In this document: positions 1 to 9,152 of the stretch, piece after piece
How the letters are laid out: the number at the start of each line of letters is the position of its first letter
Numbering within the stretch: the first letter of the stretch is position 1
Notes under the pieces: model-generated
What the model saw: only the letters and a program-made list of their open reading frames with translations
Databases searched by the model: none
Told to the model about the DNA's origin: nothing
Program-made: the position numbers and the translations under genes
Assembly: GCA_030654015.1 (NCBI GenBank)
Contig: JAURYI010000058.1
Coordinates: 1 to 64,000 of the forward strand
Reading direction: 5' to 3'
Length of the DNA stretch: 64,000 nucleotides
Source: Methylococcales bacterium
GTDB taxonomy: Bacteria; Pseudomonadota; Gammaproteobacteria; Methylococcales; Methylomonadaceae

Positions 1-740
1 CTACCGCCGCGACTGCGCTAATCGGTGGCTTACTGCTGGGCGATGCGGCATTCATAGGGTTGATGGTCGTGTCCTGCTTAACCATGTGGCTGCCCGTGTG
101 GCTGGTTGCAGTGGTGTTAAGAGAAACACGGAATTTGGCACTGGCGGTTGAACTGGCTATGTTCATTGGTGTGCTGGGTGTGGCAGGTTTTTATGCCTAC
201 ACAGGCGATCCTGCAACAACGTGGCAGGCGGCATTTGCACCTTTATTGGAAATGCTGCCAGAAGACGCGCCTGTTCAGGGAATGCGTGACTGGATAACCA
301 TGTTCTCGCATTACATGACGGGCGTATTTGCTGCAAGTAGCCTGTGTGCTGTGCTGTTCGGCTTGTTTTTAGCGCGTTGGTGGCAGTCGGTACTGTACAA
401 CCCTGAAGGTTTTAAACGTGAATTTTTGTCTTTACGGACAGGCGCGCGTTTAGCCATCGGCAGTATTATCGTGATTATTGTGGCAGAAACGACTTCGGGA
501 CTGCTTGCCGAAATGGCATGGAATATCACGATATTATTGTTCGTGTTGTATTTGTTTATCGGCACGTCGGTACTGCACACGCAGCTTGCCGCGATGAAGC
601 AAAGCAAATATTTAGTACCGATGCTCTACATAACACTGTTTTTAATTCCTCATGTCGCGTTTCCTGTCGCTTTAGTCGGGCTATGTGATGCGTGGCTTAA
701 CTTACGAAAAATACCATCGGCACCCTCCTCTAAGGGATAG
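1..740 (+). CDS. DUF2232-like polytopic membrane protein (5' end outside window)
   Basis: The reading frame is open from the first bases of the window with no stop upstream of the listed start, so the gene begins outside and only its C-terminal part is seen. The visible protein is strongly hydrophobic with about five membrane segments and ends in a short basic tail. It lies 37 bases before rplI. In many gammaproteobacteria a DUF2232 (YybS-like) membrane protein sits between rpsR and rplI, and the size and hydrophobicity fit. The family call rests mainly on this context and on the general look of the protein. Its function is not established. Confidence 0.7.
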   Translation, partial: TAATALIGGLLLGDAAFIGLMVVSCLTMWLPVWLVAVVLRETRNLALAVELAMFIGVLGVAGFYAYTGDPATTWQAAFAPLLEMLPEDAPVQGMRDWITMFSHYMTGVFAASSLCAVLFGLFLARWWQSVLYNPEGFKREFLSLRTGARLAIGSIIVIIVAETTSGLLAEMAWNITILLFVLYLFIGTSVLHTQLAAMKQSKYLVPMLYITLFLIPHVAFPVALVGLCDAWLNLRKIPSAPSSKG

Positions 741-777
741 TTGCCGATCATTAACCGAAAACTGAGGTATTACAACG

Positions 778-1227
778 ATGGAAGTCATTCTTCTTGAAAA
801 GATAGCAAACTTGGGTAATCTGGGCGATAGAGTCTCTATCAAAAAAGGTTACGGTAGAAACTATCTCGTTCCACAAGGTAAAGCTGTTCCTGCAACAGCA
901 AGCAAAATCGCTGAATTTGAAGTACGTCGCGCTGAACTTGAAAAAGCCGCTACTGAAAAATTATTAGCTGCACAAGCACGCGCGGCTAATTTAGCTAAAT
1001 TAGCGGTTGTCATCACGCACAAAGCAGGCGACGAAGGTCGTTTGTTCGGTTCTGTTGGCACACAAGCGATTGCCGAAGCGATTACCGCAGCTGGCGAAGC
1101 CATACAAAAACACGAAGTGCGTTTACCGCACGGCACGATTCGCCACATCGGCGATTACGAAGTTGTTGTTCATTTACACAGCGATGTTAATGCAACCATT
1201 TCCGTAAAAATCGCGGCTGAAGCTTAA
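778..1227 (+). CDS. rplI: 50S ribosomal protein L9
   Basis: The protein binds domain V/III regions of 23S rRNA at the base of the L1 stalk and helps maintain translational fidelity. The sequence opens with [17 protein letters not shown] and continues with a [13 protein letters not shown] stretch, the classic N-terminal signature of L9. A long central helix and the C-terminal domain containing [10 protein letters not shown] follow. Its 149 residues match the usual length. It follows a DUF2232-like gene as in other gammaproteobacteria and is followed by a strong hairpin, so it is probably the last gene of the rpsF-rpsR operon. Confidence 0.98.
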   Translation: MEVILLEKIANLGNLGDRVSIKKGYGRNYLVPQGKAVPATASKIAEFEVRRAELEKAATEKLLAAQARAANLAKLAVVITHKAGDEGRLFGSVGTQAIAEAITAAGEAIQKHEVRLPHGTIRHIGDYEVVVHLHSDVNATISVKIAAEA

Positions 1228-1250
1228 TTTTTAAGCCGAACTCCGCATGA

Positions 1251-1283
1251 AGACCTTTCAGGTTTTAAAAACCTGAAAGGTCT
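1251..1283 (+). terminator. Hairpin after rplI, probable terminator; variant of an intergenic palindrome family
   Basis: A near-perfect inverted repeat (arms agacctttcaggtttt and its complement, one central base) followed by a weak T-rich run (ctcttta). The position 24 bases after the rplI stop fits a terminator. The layout resembles the acctgcgaggt...acctcgcaggt palindromes elsewhere in the window, so it may be a family member recruited as a terminator. Confidence 0.6.
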
Positions 1284-1309
1284 CTTTATATCCAGCCCCG
1301 CCTTTTATT

Positions 1310-2572
1310 ATGCGCGTTCTTTATTCCGCTGTTTTTTATCTGATTATTCCTTTCGTTTTGTTTCGCCTCTATTGGCGCGGCTTCAAAACGCCGCATCATC
1401 GTCTGCGCTGGAATGAGCGTTTGGCACTTTATAATCAACAATATCCCCAAGGCGTTATCTGGTTTCATGCCGTTTCCGTCGGCGAAGTTGAAGCCTTATT
1501 CCCCTTAGTCAAACAGATGCAAGCTCTGCATCCAGACAGCCCGATACTCATCACTACCATGACACCGACAGGTTCGGCGCGTGTTAAAGCCGTACTGGGT
1601 GAATCGGTTGCGCACGTTTATGTGCCTTACGATATACCCGATGCTGTGTATCGCTTCATGCGCTGTTTTAAGCCTAAAATCGCGGTGATGATAGAAACGG
1701 AAATCTGGCCCAATTTATTTATCTATTGCGGCAAACATAATATTCCGCTGTACATTGTCAATGCGCGTATTGCGGCAAAATCAGTGGCTAATTATCAAAA
1801 AATGTCCGCCCTGATTCATCCTGCACTGGCGCACGTTGATATGATTGCCACGCAAACCCAAGCCGATGCCGAACACTTTATTGCCATTGGCGGCAGTAAA
1901 GACAAAGTGAAAAATCTGGGCAATATCAAATTTGATGTGGAAATTTCCCAAGACACCATTGACCAAGGCTTACAACTAAAAGCCGAGTTATTCAAAGACC
2001 GTTTTGTGTGGCTGATTGCCAGCACCCATAAAGACGAAGAAGCGATTTTTTTAGAGCTTTATCCGCAGCTTAAAGCCAAAATCCCCGAATTATTATTGGT
2101 TATCGTGCCGCGTCATCAACAGCGTTTTGCCGAAGTGAAAAAAATCTGTGAAGCAGAATTGACGACCGTGATGCGCAGTTCCAATGCCCGCGTTAATGCC
2201 CAGACTGATTTATATGTCGTCGATAGCATCGGCGAATTAAAAATGTTTTATGCAGCCGCTGATATTGCCTTTGTCGGTGGCAGTATGGTGTCCGCAGGTG
2301 GACATAATATCCTTGAAGCCGCCGCTGTCGGTGTGCCTGTCCTGTTTGGCCCTTACATGACCAACTTCAAAGAAATAGCTGATGGTGTGTTAAAACAACA
2401 AGCGGCTATTCAGTGTCAAACGACAGACGATGTGGTGCAAGCGGTGTTTGAATTGTATCAACAACCTGATTATCGAGCGGCACTGTGTGCCAGAGGAAAA
2501 ACCTTTATTCACGATAATCAAGGCACAGTTATTCGCATTTGTGATTTGCTGGAATCCGCTTTTAACCCTTAG
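1310..2572 (+). CDS. waaA: 3-deoxy-D-manno-octulosonic acid (Kdo) transferase
   Basis: WaaA (KdtA) is the inner-membrane GT-B glycosyltransferase that adds Kdo from CMP-Kdo to lipid IVA during LPS core synthesis. The 420-residue length is normal. The N-terminus has the membrane-associated hydrophobic segment. HAVSVGEVEA carries the conserved acidic residue of the family, and VMIETEIWPNLF and GGHNILEAAAVGVPVLFGP are signature stretches of the acceptor and donor domains. The gene stands alone between the rplI hairpin and a small hairpin at about 2.59 kb. The start ATG gives the expected N-terminus. Confidence 0.97.
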   Translation: MRVLYSAVFYLIIPFVLFRLYWRGFKTPHHRLRWNERLALYNQQYPQGVIWFHAVSVGEVEALFPLVKQMQALHPDSPILITTMTPTGSARVKAVLGESVAHVYVPYDIPDAVYRFMRCFKPKIAVMIETEIWPNLFIYCGKHNIPLYIVNARIAAKSVANYQKMSALIHPALAHVDMIATQTQADAEHFIAIGGSKDKVKNLGNIKFDVEISQDTIDQGLQLKAELFKDRFVWLIASTHKDEEAIFLELYPQLKAKIPELLLVIVPRHQQRFAEVKKICEAELTTVMRSSNARVNAQTDLYVVDSIGELKMFYAAADIAFVGGSMVSAGGHNILEAAAVGVPVLFGPYMTNFKEIADGVLKQQAAIQCQTTDDVVQAVFELYQQPDYRAALCARGKTFIHDNQGTVIRICDLLESAFNP

Positions 2573-2586
2573 CAAATAGCCTGTCC

Positions 2587-2607
2587 AGCGGATATTTTTT
2601 ATCCGCT
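2587..2607 (+). terminator. Possible hairpin after waaA
   Basis: Arms agcggata and tatccgct are separated by five T. It lies 15 bases past the waaA stop. There is no clear U-tract after the second arm, so a terminator role is uncertain. Confidence 0.35.
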
Positions 2608-2777
2608 TCATCCGTTCCCCGCGTTTCCAATGCTATGCCTACAGATAAAATGTGTGTTTGCATTAAATTCTTGTTAAGATATTGTCCAAGTTTAGTAGGT
2701 ATGTTTTTAAGCTAAGTTTAAAAACAATCAATGAAATAAACAAAGTTGAGCAATTTACTCGACTACTAGGAGATTAT

Positions 2778-3263
2778 ATGCAAATCAAGTTTCCATTTGA
2801 TTCATCCAAACCCGTGGTGGGTGAGGCAAGCATCGACATTGATAAGTCAACGCATGATGTTTTTTCTTACATCGGGGAACACTTTTTTTATAATTACCCT
2901 AAATGGGCGGTAGAAGTCATTGAGTTCGAGCCGCTGGATGGTAAAGACGTTTTTGTCGGTGCGACAGCAAAACAGATTCGTAAAGATGGCGGGGCAGCAG
3001 CAGAGTCCATTTTTAAAATCACTGATTATCAACCCGATTTTAAACTGATTTTTGAAGGGCTGACCGCCCCTTATAAACACAGTTACTTATTAGAAAGTAA
3101 CAAACAGGAACAACTAACACGCCTGACTTTTCGTTTTGAATTATTAGAACTTGAGGTTTTTATGCGTCCGTTTGAAAAAATGATACGTTACGCCATCGAA
3201 GACGGCACTGAAGCTACCGTTGAAAATATTAAAAACTTAATCACTGTTGAATCTGGCAATTAA
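2778..3263 (+). CDS. SRPBCC (START/polyketide-cyclase-like) family protein
   Basis: I place the start at the ATG preceded by a good AGGAGA ribosome site, giving 161 residues beginning MQIKFPFDSSKPVV. The ORF track begins 32 codons earlier at a TTG without support. The protein has the SRPBCC pattern: an early strand with IDIDKSTHDVFSYI, then WAVEVIEFEPLDG, a run of beta strands, and a long C-terminal helix (MRPFEKMIRYAIEDGTEATVENIKNLI). Members bind hydrophobic ligands or act as cyclases or chaperones; the ligand here is unknown. It is the first gene of a close-set operon with a LOV photosensor, a desaturase-like enzyme and MsrPQ. Confidence 0.75.
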   Translation: MQIKFPFDSSKPVVGEASIDIDKSTHDVFSYIGEHFFYNYPKWAVEVIEFEPLDGKDVFVGATAKQIRKDGGAAAESIFKITDYQPDFKLIFEGLTAPYKHSYLLESNKQEQLTRLTFRFELLELEVFMRPFEKMIRYAIEDGTEATVENIKNLITVESGN

Positions 3264-3295
3264 ACAGATTTAACCTGCAATTTTTGGAGATTATC

Positions 3296-3742
3296 ATGAC
3301 TTTTGTTGTTGAAAAAGATAGCGGTCTTATTCCGCAAGTGCTGTCCGCCATTTTGGATGAATGCGTTAATGGGGTTACTTTATCCGACCCTGATTTGGAG
3401 GATTCGCCGATTATCTATGCCAACAAAGCCTTTGAAAATCTAACAGGTTATAGCCAAGAGGAAATCATCGGCTACAACTGCCGTTTTTTACAGGGTGAAG
3501 ACCGAGAACAAGCCGAACGTTACCAGATTGCCGAGGCATTGAAAAAACATGAAGCAATCGAAGTTACCCTGCGCAATTATAGAAAAGACGGCACTTTATT
3601 TTACAATCACTTAAAAATAGTCCCGTTGTTCGATAGAAAACAGCGCGTTCTCTATTATCTGGGTGTGCAGTACGATATAACCAAACAGGTAGATGCCAGC
3701 AATCAGATTAAGTCATTGACTGAGTTGTTAAATAACCGATAA
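3296..3742 (+). CDS. Short LOV blue-light photoreceptor (PAS/LOV domain)
   Basis: This protein of about 148 residues is essentially a single LOV domain. GYNCRFLQG contains the cysteine that forms the flavin adduct in blue light. The FMN-contacting residues expected in LOV domains are present: NKAFENLTGY, the asparagines in LRNYRKDG and FYNHLKI, and the glutamine in YLGVQYDIT. A short C-terminal helix (NQIKSLTELL) could mediate dimerisation or signalling, and there is no attached effector domain. I start at the ATG after GGAGATTATC; the ORF-track TTG is that ribosome site itself. Short LOV proteins signal by protein contact, so one of the operon partners is the likely output (inference). Confidence 0.9.
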   Translation: MTFVVEKDSGLIPQVLSAILDECVNGVTLSDPDLEDSPIIYANKAFENLTGYSQEEIIGYNCRFLQGEDREQAERYQIAEALKKHEAIEVTLRNYRKDGTLFYNHLKIVPLFDRKQRVLYYLGVQYDITKQVDASNQIKSLTELLNNR

Positions 3743-3773
3743 CACTGTTTTTACAATACCGAGGTAAGCTGTT

Positions 3774-4595
3774 ATGAATCCGATAGAAAATGCTAATAAT
3801 AGTGACAGTCTGGCTTTTTTATTTGGTCTGGCTATGGTCGCTTTTGTTTTGTTGCTGATTATAGAAAAACGCAGACCGTATCTACGCTTTCCTCAAAAAA
3901 CCTACAAAGAATCGTTCGTGACCAATACCACGGCATTCCTGTTTAATAACGTCATTTTAACCGCCTTAAAAGCATCATCATTATTTTTGGTGGCGCAGCA
4001 ATTTGCCACTCATGGCATATTAAGCAGTTTGCAAGAGGGGCCTATTAAATGGTTATTGGCGTTCCTGCTGTTTGATTTAGCCATTTATGCGTGGCATTTT
4101 GCCAGTCATAAATACGAATGGCTATGGCGGTTTCATAAAATACATCATAGTGATAAATGCTTTAACGTGTCTACAGGGTTTCGTTTTCACGTTTTCGACA
4201 TCATGCTGGAAATTGCTTACAAATGTATCTTTGTTGTTGTTATCGGTGTTGATGCGTATGTTGTCCTGTCGATTGAAATTATTGAATTATTTTTCATCTT
4301 TTTTCATCATGCCAATATTCGCGTCCCCTTTGAAACCTTTGTTTCACAACTGATTATCACGCCATCGCTACACCGAACCCATCATTCGACCTCACGCAAA
4401 GAACACGATAGCAATTACGGTATTGTGCTGTCATTTTGGGACAGGATGTTCAATACTCGCAACGAACTGGCTCCTCAGAATATCGGTCTGGATTTAATTG
4501 AAGCAGACAATTTTATTCAATTATTTTCGCTGGCATTTATTACCGAGCGCAAAATCATGAGGCTATTTGGCTGGATTCCTAAAGGTAAAAAATAG
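3774..4595 (+). CDS. Sterol desaturase / fatty acid hydroxylase superfamily membrane enzyme
   Basis: The 273-residue membrane protein has four or more hydrophobic segments. It carries the histidine clusters of the di-iron fatty-acid hydroxylase family: HFASH, HKIHH, FFHHAN and HRTHHS. Family members use O2 and a di-iron centre to hydroxylate or desaturate lipids, sterols or carotenoids. The substrate cannot be read from sequence. It lies 31 bases after the LOV gene and 11 bases before msrP on the same strand, so co-transcription is likely. A light-regulated lipid or carotenoid modification is an attractive but unproven reading. Confidence 0.88.
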   Translation: MNPIENANNSDSLAFLFGLAMVAFVLLLIIEKRRPYLRFPQKTYKESFVTNTTAFLFNNVILTALKASSLFLVAQQFATHGILSSLQEGPIKWLLAFLLFDLAIYAWHFASHKYEWLWRFHKIHHSDKCFNVSTGFRFHVFDIMLEIAYKCIFVVVIGVDAYVVLSIEIIELFFIFFHHANIRVPFETFVSQLIITPSLHRTHHSTSRKEHDSNYGIVLSFWDRMFNTRNELAPQNIGLDLIEADNFIQLFSLAFITERKIMRLFGWIPKGKK

Positions 4596-4606
4596 CGACC
4601 ATTGCC

Positions 4607-5557
4607 ATGATAATTAAAACCCAAAAAGCCATTGCTACCAGTGAAATAACCGATCCTCTGATATTTAAACAGCGGCGTAAAATCATTAAATCCCTGTTGG
4701 CGATAACAGGCGCAAGTATTGCGCCCGCGTGGGCAAATGATAATAAATCGGCGTGGCTGAATTTACCTGAAAGTCAGTTTTCAGAAAAATTACTGACACC
4801 AACGCCTGCCGAACTGATTAAAAATTATACTAATTATTATGAATTTGCTTTTAACAAGGAAGACTCCACCGAGTTGGCGCAAAGTCTTAGCGTTGACCCT
4901 TGGTCGGTAGAAATAAGCGGTGCGGTAGAAAAACCGGGTAATTATCATCTGGAAGATATTTTGCGTCAGCAAACAATGGAAGAGCGCGTTTACCGGTTTC
5001 GGTGTGTTGAAGCGTGGTCTATGGTTGTCCCGTGGATTGGTTTTTCGCTGGGTAATTTAATTAAAAGCGTTAAACCCTTGTCAACGGCGCGGTTTGTGAA
5101 ATTTACCACTATTGAACAACCTGATGTTATGCGCAATCAACGCAGTAATGCCATGCTCACATGGCCTTATAGTGAAGGATTGCGTATAGACGAAGCCATG
5201 CACCCGTTGACTATTCTGGCAGTGGGGATGTATGGCGATGTATTGCCGAAACAAAACGGCGCACCATTACGTCTGATTGTGCCTTGGAAATACGGTTTTA
5301 AAAGTATCAAAGCCATTGTAAAAATTGAATTGCTGGAAAAACCGCCACTGACAACGTGGAATCAAGCCGCCCCCAGTGAATATGGCTTTTACGCCAATGT
5401 CAATCCAGACGTACCGCATCCGCGCTGGAGTCAAAACAGTGAGCGGCAATTGGGCAGTCGATTTTTTTCACCACGCCGTCAAACAGAATTATTTAACGGC
5501 TATGGCGAACAAGTCGCTGCATTGTATCGTGACATGGACTTACGGCATTTTTTCTGA
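4607..5557 (+). CDS. msrP: Periplasmic methionine-sulfoxide reductase, molybdopterin catalytic subunit
   Basis: MsrP (YedY) reduces methionine sulfoxide in oxidised envelope proteins using a molybdenum cofactor. The sequence matches the family along its length. An N-terminal twin-arginine type signal is seen (RRKIIKSLLAITGASIAPAWA region). YRFRCVEAWSMVVPWIGF includes the cysteine that ligates Mo, and there are GLRIDEAMHPLTIL and GYGEQVAALYRDMDLRHFF stretches. At 316 residues it is normal length. The stop codon overlaps the msrQ start by one base (TGATG), as expected for an obligate pair. Its location behind a LOV sensor gene is unusual. Confidence 0.96.
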   Translation: MIIKTQKAIATSEITDPLIFKQRRKIIKSLLAITGASIAPAWANDNKSAWLNLPESQFSEKLLTPTPAELIKNYTNYYEFAFNKEDSTELAQSLSVDPWSVEISGAVEKPGNYHLEDILRQQTMEERVYRFRCVEAWSMVVPWIGFSLGNLIKSVKPLSTARFVKFTTIEQPDVMRNQRSNAMLTWPYSEGLRIDEAMHPLTILAVGMYGDVLPKQNGAPLRLIVPWKYGFKSIKAIVKIELLEKPPLTTWNQAAPSEYGFYANVNPDVPHPRWSQNSERQLGSRFFSPRRQTELFNGYGEQVAALYRDMDLRHFF

Positions 5558-6177
5558 TGTTTGCACGCATAGATAAATTATGGCTCACAACATTGCTGGC
5601 GTGTTTAATTCCGCTGCTCTGGTTGTTTTTAGATATTGCTTTTGACCAATTAGGGTCAAATCCGATTCAGGCATTGCACATTCGCTTGGGTGACTGGACA
5701 TTGCGGTTTCTCTGTTTGACACTGGCGATTACCCCCATTCAAACGGTTACCAGATGGCGCGGTATGACAGTGTATCGCCAGTTATTCGGTTTATACACTT
5801 TCTTTTATGCCAGCCTGCATTTGCTGGCGTATTTGCTGGTGGATCACGTTCTGCAATGGCGACTTATCGGTATTGATATTATCGAAAGCTCTTATATCTG
5901 GTTTGGTGTAGTGGCGTATATCATTATTTTGTTATTAGCCATGACTTCATCCAAATGGAGTAAAAAACTGCTCGGTAAAAACTGGAAAAAACTGCATCGG
6001 TATATTTATTATGCCGCAGGTGCTGCCATTCTTCATTATTTCTGGCAACTGAAAGGCAATCTGGTTGAGCCGTTGTTTTATTTAATTATCATCGCCTTAT
6101 TGCTGGGGTTTCGGGTCTTGGTCTGGCTGACCAATCGGCAGTTAAGCAAAATGATGATTCCCAAAAGTCGCGAGTAA
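5557..6177 (+). CDS. msrQ: Heme-binding membrane subunit of the MsrPQ system
   Basis: MsrQ (YedZ) is a b-type heme membrane protein that passes electrons from the respiratory chain to MsrP. The 206-residue protein has about six membrane segments with histidines positioned for heme binding in FYASLHLLAYL, WKKLHRYIYYAAGAAILHYFW and neighbours. The LGDWTLRFLCLTLAITP and RLFGLYTF-like segments are typical of the ferric-reductase-like family. Translation is coupled to msrP through a TGATG overlap. Confidence 0.95.
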   Translation: MFARIDKLWLTTLLACLIPLLWLFLDIAFDQLGSNPIQALHIRLGDWTLRFLCLTLAITPIQTVTRWRGMTVYRQLFGLYTFFYASLHLLAYLLVDHVLQWRLIGIDIIESSYIWFGVVAYIIILLLAMTSSKWSKKLLGKNWKKLHRYIYYAAGAAILHYFWQLKGNLVEPLFYLIIIALLLGFRVLVWLTNRQLSKMMIPKSRE

Positions 6178-6194
6178 TTTGCTTGCGCACCCAC

Positions 6195-6893
6195 TCAAGC
6201 CCGCGCACAGACCCATACATCCACACGCTCCACGCCCGCTTTTTTCAAGACATTCGCCAATTCCTGCACTGTTGATCCTGTGGTCATCACATCATCAACA
6301 ATGGCGATATGTCGCGCCTGCATCGGTTTAATCACGGAAAACGCATTTTTCACATTAGTGCGCCGTTGTTTAGAGGTTAGTGTTGTTTGATGCGGCGTAT
6401 CACGATGCCGTATACAGGACTGCACATCAACGGGAATCTGTAATATTTTGCCCGCCGCGTTGGCAATTTCAATAGATTGATTAAAACCGCGCTCCCGATA
6501 ACGGGCTTTGTGCAGCGGCACGGGTAACAGGCAGTCGGGCAGGGGCGCGTGGTGTTTAACACTGTCGGCTAACAACGCACCCAATAAGCGGGCATTTTTA
6601 TACTGGGTATTGAATTTTAAGCCTGCAATTAAATGACGTGTTGCACCGTGATGCAGTAACGGCGCGTAAGTCACATCGTAAGCAGGCGGATGGCTTAAAC
6701 AGTGACCACACAGCGGCGCGTCCATCGGCAACGCCCCTGCGCAGTGGTAACAGCATTGGGTGTTTTTTGCCAGTTGCGTATAACACGGATAACACAGGTC
6801 TAAACCCTGCCATCCCTGATGATTACAGAGAATGCAGGTAGGCGGTAATAAGGATTGCTGTATAATGTTAAGCCAGTTGTACACGTTATTCAT
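6195..6893 (-). CDS. comF: ComF family phosphoribosyltransferase-like protein
   Basis: ComF-type proteins are needed for DNA uptake by transformation in several bacteria and carry a type I phosphoribosyltransferase fold. Here an N-terminal zinc-finger region (CILC, CYPC, CYHC, CGHC pairs) is followed by the PRTase motif IAIVDDVMTTGST near the C-terminus. I choose the internal start MNNVYNWLN because the longer ORF reads into a repeat element and adds a non-homologous leader. The result is 232 residues, the normal size. It is convergent with msrQ and divergent from bioB, as commonly seen next to biotin genes. Confidence 0.93.
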   Translation of the reverse strand: MNNVYNWLNIIQQSLLPPTCILCNHQGWQGLDLCYPCYTQLAKNTQCCYHCAGALPMDAPLCGHCLSHPPAYDVTYAPLLHHGATRHLIAGLKFNTQYKNARLLGALLADSVKHHAPLPDCLLPVPLHKARYRERGFNQSIEIANAAGKILQIPVDVQSCIRHRDTPHQTTLTSKQRRTNVKNAFSVIKPMQARHIAIVDDVMTTGSTVQELANVLKKAGVERVDVWVCARA

Positions 6894-6921
6894 TGATAAT
6901 GGTTGATAACAGATAATAATC

Positions 6922-6990
6922 TCCACGAAAAACACAAAAAACACGAAAAAATCTCTTTGGATATTTTCGTGCCTTTCGTGTTTTTCGTGG
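6922..6990. repeat. Inverted repeat of cacgaaaa units between comF and bioB
   Basis: Left arm starts tccacgaaaaacacaaaaaa and the right arm ends tttcgtgtttttcgtgga; the arms are imperfect complements around a short loop. Related arms occur at 21.92 kb, 22.1 kb and 54.02 kb, so this is one member of a dispersed family. It lies in the divergent comF/bioB intergenic region and could influence either promoter. Confidence 0.75.
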
Positions 6991-7029
6991 ACAGTTTTTT
7001 GTGCTTTTTAAAGTTGGAGATTAACACAG

Positions 7030-8001
7030 ATGTCGCAAAACCCCGTATTACGCCACGATTGGCAACTCGATGAAGTGCAAGCCCTGTATGCACTGCCGTT
7101 TAATGATTTGATTTTTAACGCGCAAGTGGTGCATCGCGCTCATTTTGATGCCAATGAAATCCAAATCAGCAGCTTATTGAGCATTAAAACGGGTTCATGT
7201 TCAGAAGATTGCGGTTATTGTCCGCAAAGTGCGCGTTATGACAGCGATATAACGCCCGAAGCCCTAATGCCGATTGATAAAGTATTAGAAGCAGCACAAG
7301 CGGCTAAAAATCAAGGCGCGTCACGGTTTTGCATGGGTGCGGCGTGGCGTAAACCTAAAGACAAAGACATCGAGCGCGTGGTGGAAATGGTGCAGGGTGT
7401 GAAAGCAATGGGACTGGAAACCTGTGTGACTTTAGGTATGTTGACCGATGAACAAACCCTACGTTTAAAAGACGGCGGTCTGGATTATTACAATCACAAT
7501 CTGGATACCTCGGAAGATTATTATTCCGAAGTTATCACCACGCGCACTTATCAAGACCGTCTGGATACGCTGGCACGGGTGCGGGATGCGGGTATTAATG
7601 TCTGTTGCGGCGGTATTGTCGGCATGGGCGAGACCGATGTTGATCGCGCTAAATTACTGCAAGAACTGGCTAACTTACCGAAACATCCTGAAAGCGTACC
7701 GATTAATATGCTGGTGCAAGTGGAAGGTACGCCACTCATGGGGACAGAAGCCCTAGACCCGATTATTTTTATTCGCACCGTAGCCGTTGCCAGAATCATG
7801 ATGCCAGAATCGCGGGTTCGTCTGTCGGCAGGTCGTAACAATATGAGCGATGAAATGCAGGCGTTATGCTTTTTAGCGGGAGCAAATTCTATTTTTTATG
7901 GCGATAAATTATTAACCACTGATAATCCGATGACCAATCAGGATTTAGCGTTGTTTGCCCGTTTGGGTGTGCGTACTGGCGGATCCAGTTACGCCGCGTA
8001 A
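7030..8001 (+). CDS. bioB: Biotin synthase (radical SAM)
   Basis: BioB inserts sulfur into dethiobiotin to make biotin, using one [4Fe-4S] cluster with SAM and a second [2Fe-2S] cluster as sulfur donor. The CxxxCxxC radical-SAM motif is seen in [22 protein letters not shown] and [11 protein letters not shown] are conserved stretches, and [18 protein letters not shown] carries the arginine of the [2Fe-2S] site. The 323-residue length is normal. It is the first gene of a five-gene biotin operon; its stop overlaps the bioF start (TAATG). Confidence 0.98.
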   Translation: MSQNPVLRHDWQLDEVQALYALPFNDLIFNAQVVHRAHFDANEIQISSLLSIKTGSCSEDCGYCPQSARYDSDITPEALMPIDKVLEAAQAAKNQGASRFCMGAAWRKPKDKDIERVVEMVQGVKAMGLETCVTLGMLTDEQTLRLKDGGLDYYNHNLDTSEDYYSEVITTRTYQDRLDTLARVRDAGINVCCGGIVGMGETDVDRAKLLQELANLPKHPESVPINMLVQVEGTPLMGTEALDPIIFIRTVAVARIMMPESRVRLSAGRNNMSDEMQALCFLAGANSIFYGDKLLTTDNPMTNQDLALFARLGVRTGGSSYAA

Positions 8002-9152
8002 TGCACACGTTAAGCAATCATCTGGCAGAGCTGGCAAAACAAGGCTTGTATCGTTCTCGCAAGGTTGTCGAGTCACCGCAAAGTATTTTGCTGCAAATTG
8101 ATGGTAAGCAGTATATCAATTTTTGCAGCAATGATTATTTAGGCTTGGCGAATCATCCCGACGTGATTAAAGCCTTTAAAACAGCGGTGGATACCTATGG
8201 AGTCGGTAGCGGTTCAGCGCATTTAATTTGCGGGCATACTTCGGCGCATCATGCGCTGGAAGAAGATCTGGCGGCTTTTACGGGGCGCGATAGAGCCTTA
8301 TTATTTTCCACAGGTTATATGGCAAATATGGGCGTTATTGCCGCATTAGTCGGTCGTCACGATACCGTCTTTCAAGACCGTTTGAATCATGCCTCGTTAT
8401 TGGATGGTGCGTTATTATCGGGCGCACGCTTTAAACGATATAGCCATAATGATACGGCGCATCTGAGCGAGCTGATGAGCTATACCCCTGCAAAAAAACT
8501 GATTGTCACTGATGGCGTGTTTAGTATGGATGGTGATTTCGCGCCAATACCTGCGTTAGTCGCCATAGCCAAAGCGCGTAAAGCGTGGTTAATGATCGAT
8601 GATGCGCATGGTTTAGGCGTGTTAGGTCAGCACGGTGGCGGCATATTGGAACATTATGGCTTGGATCAAAATGATGCTGACATTCTGATGGGGACATTGG
8701 GTAAAAGTTTCGGTACGTTTGGCGCGTTTGTAGCGGGTTCTGAAGAATTGATTGAAACGCTGATTCAAAAAGCCAGAACCTATATTTATACCACTGCGTT
8801 ACCTGCCGCTGTTGCCGAAGCCACCCGCGTGAGTTTAAAACGGCTCATTGCCGATGATTGGCGCAGAGAAAAACTAAAACACTTGACTGAACGTTTTAAA
8901 TCAGGCGCAAAGCAATTGAATTTACCCTTAATGCCTTCTGACAGTGCCATTCAGCCGCTGCTGGTCAACGATAGCCATCAGGCAGTTACCATTAGCGATT
9001 TTTTGTTTGATAAAGGGTTTTTAGTCAGTGCGATTCGTCCGCCTACCGTTCCTAGAGGTAGTGCGCGATTGCGCGTGACGCTGTCTGCGTCGCACGAAGA
9101 AGAACACATCGACCGCTTGCTGGATGTGTTTTCTCAAATTCACACCTCATGA
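8001..9152 (+). CDS. bioF: 8-amino-7-oxononanoate synthase
   Basis: BioF is a PLP enzyme that condenses pimeloyl-ACP with alanine in the first step of ring assembly. Typical features are the substrate region NFCSNDYLGLANHP, the DDAHGLGVLG stretch with the PLP-contacting aspartate and histidine, and the Schiff-base lysine in GTLGKSFGTFGAF. The C-terminus has RPPTVPRGSARLRVTLSA. At 383 residues it is full length. It overlaps bioB by one base and bioH by four bases, indicating translational coupling through the operon. Confidence 0.98.
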   Translation: MHTLSNHLAELAKQGLYRSRKVVESPQSILLQIDGKQYINFCSNDYLGLANHPDVIKAFKTAVDTYGVGSGSAHLICGHTSAHHALEEDLAAFTGRDRALLFSTGYMANMGVIAALVGRHDTVFQDRLNHASLLDGALLSGARFKRYSHNDTAHLSELMSYTPAKKLIVTDGVFSMDGDFAPIPALVAIAKARKAWLMIDDAHGLGVLGQHGGGILEHYGLDQNDADILMGTLGKSFGTFGAFVAGSEELIETLIQKARTYIYTTALPAAVAEATRVSLKRLIADDWRREKLKHLTERFKSGAKQLNLPLMPSDSAIQPLLVNDSHQAVTISDFLFDKGFLVSAIRPPTVPRGSARLRVTLSASHEEEHIDRLLDVFSQIHTS

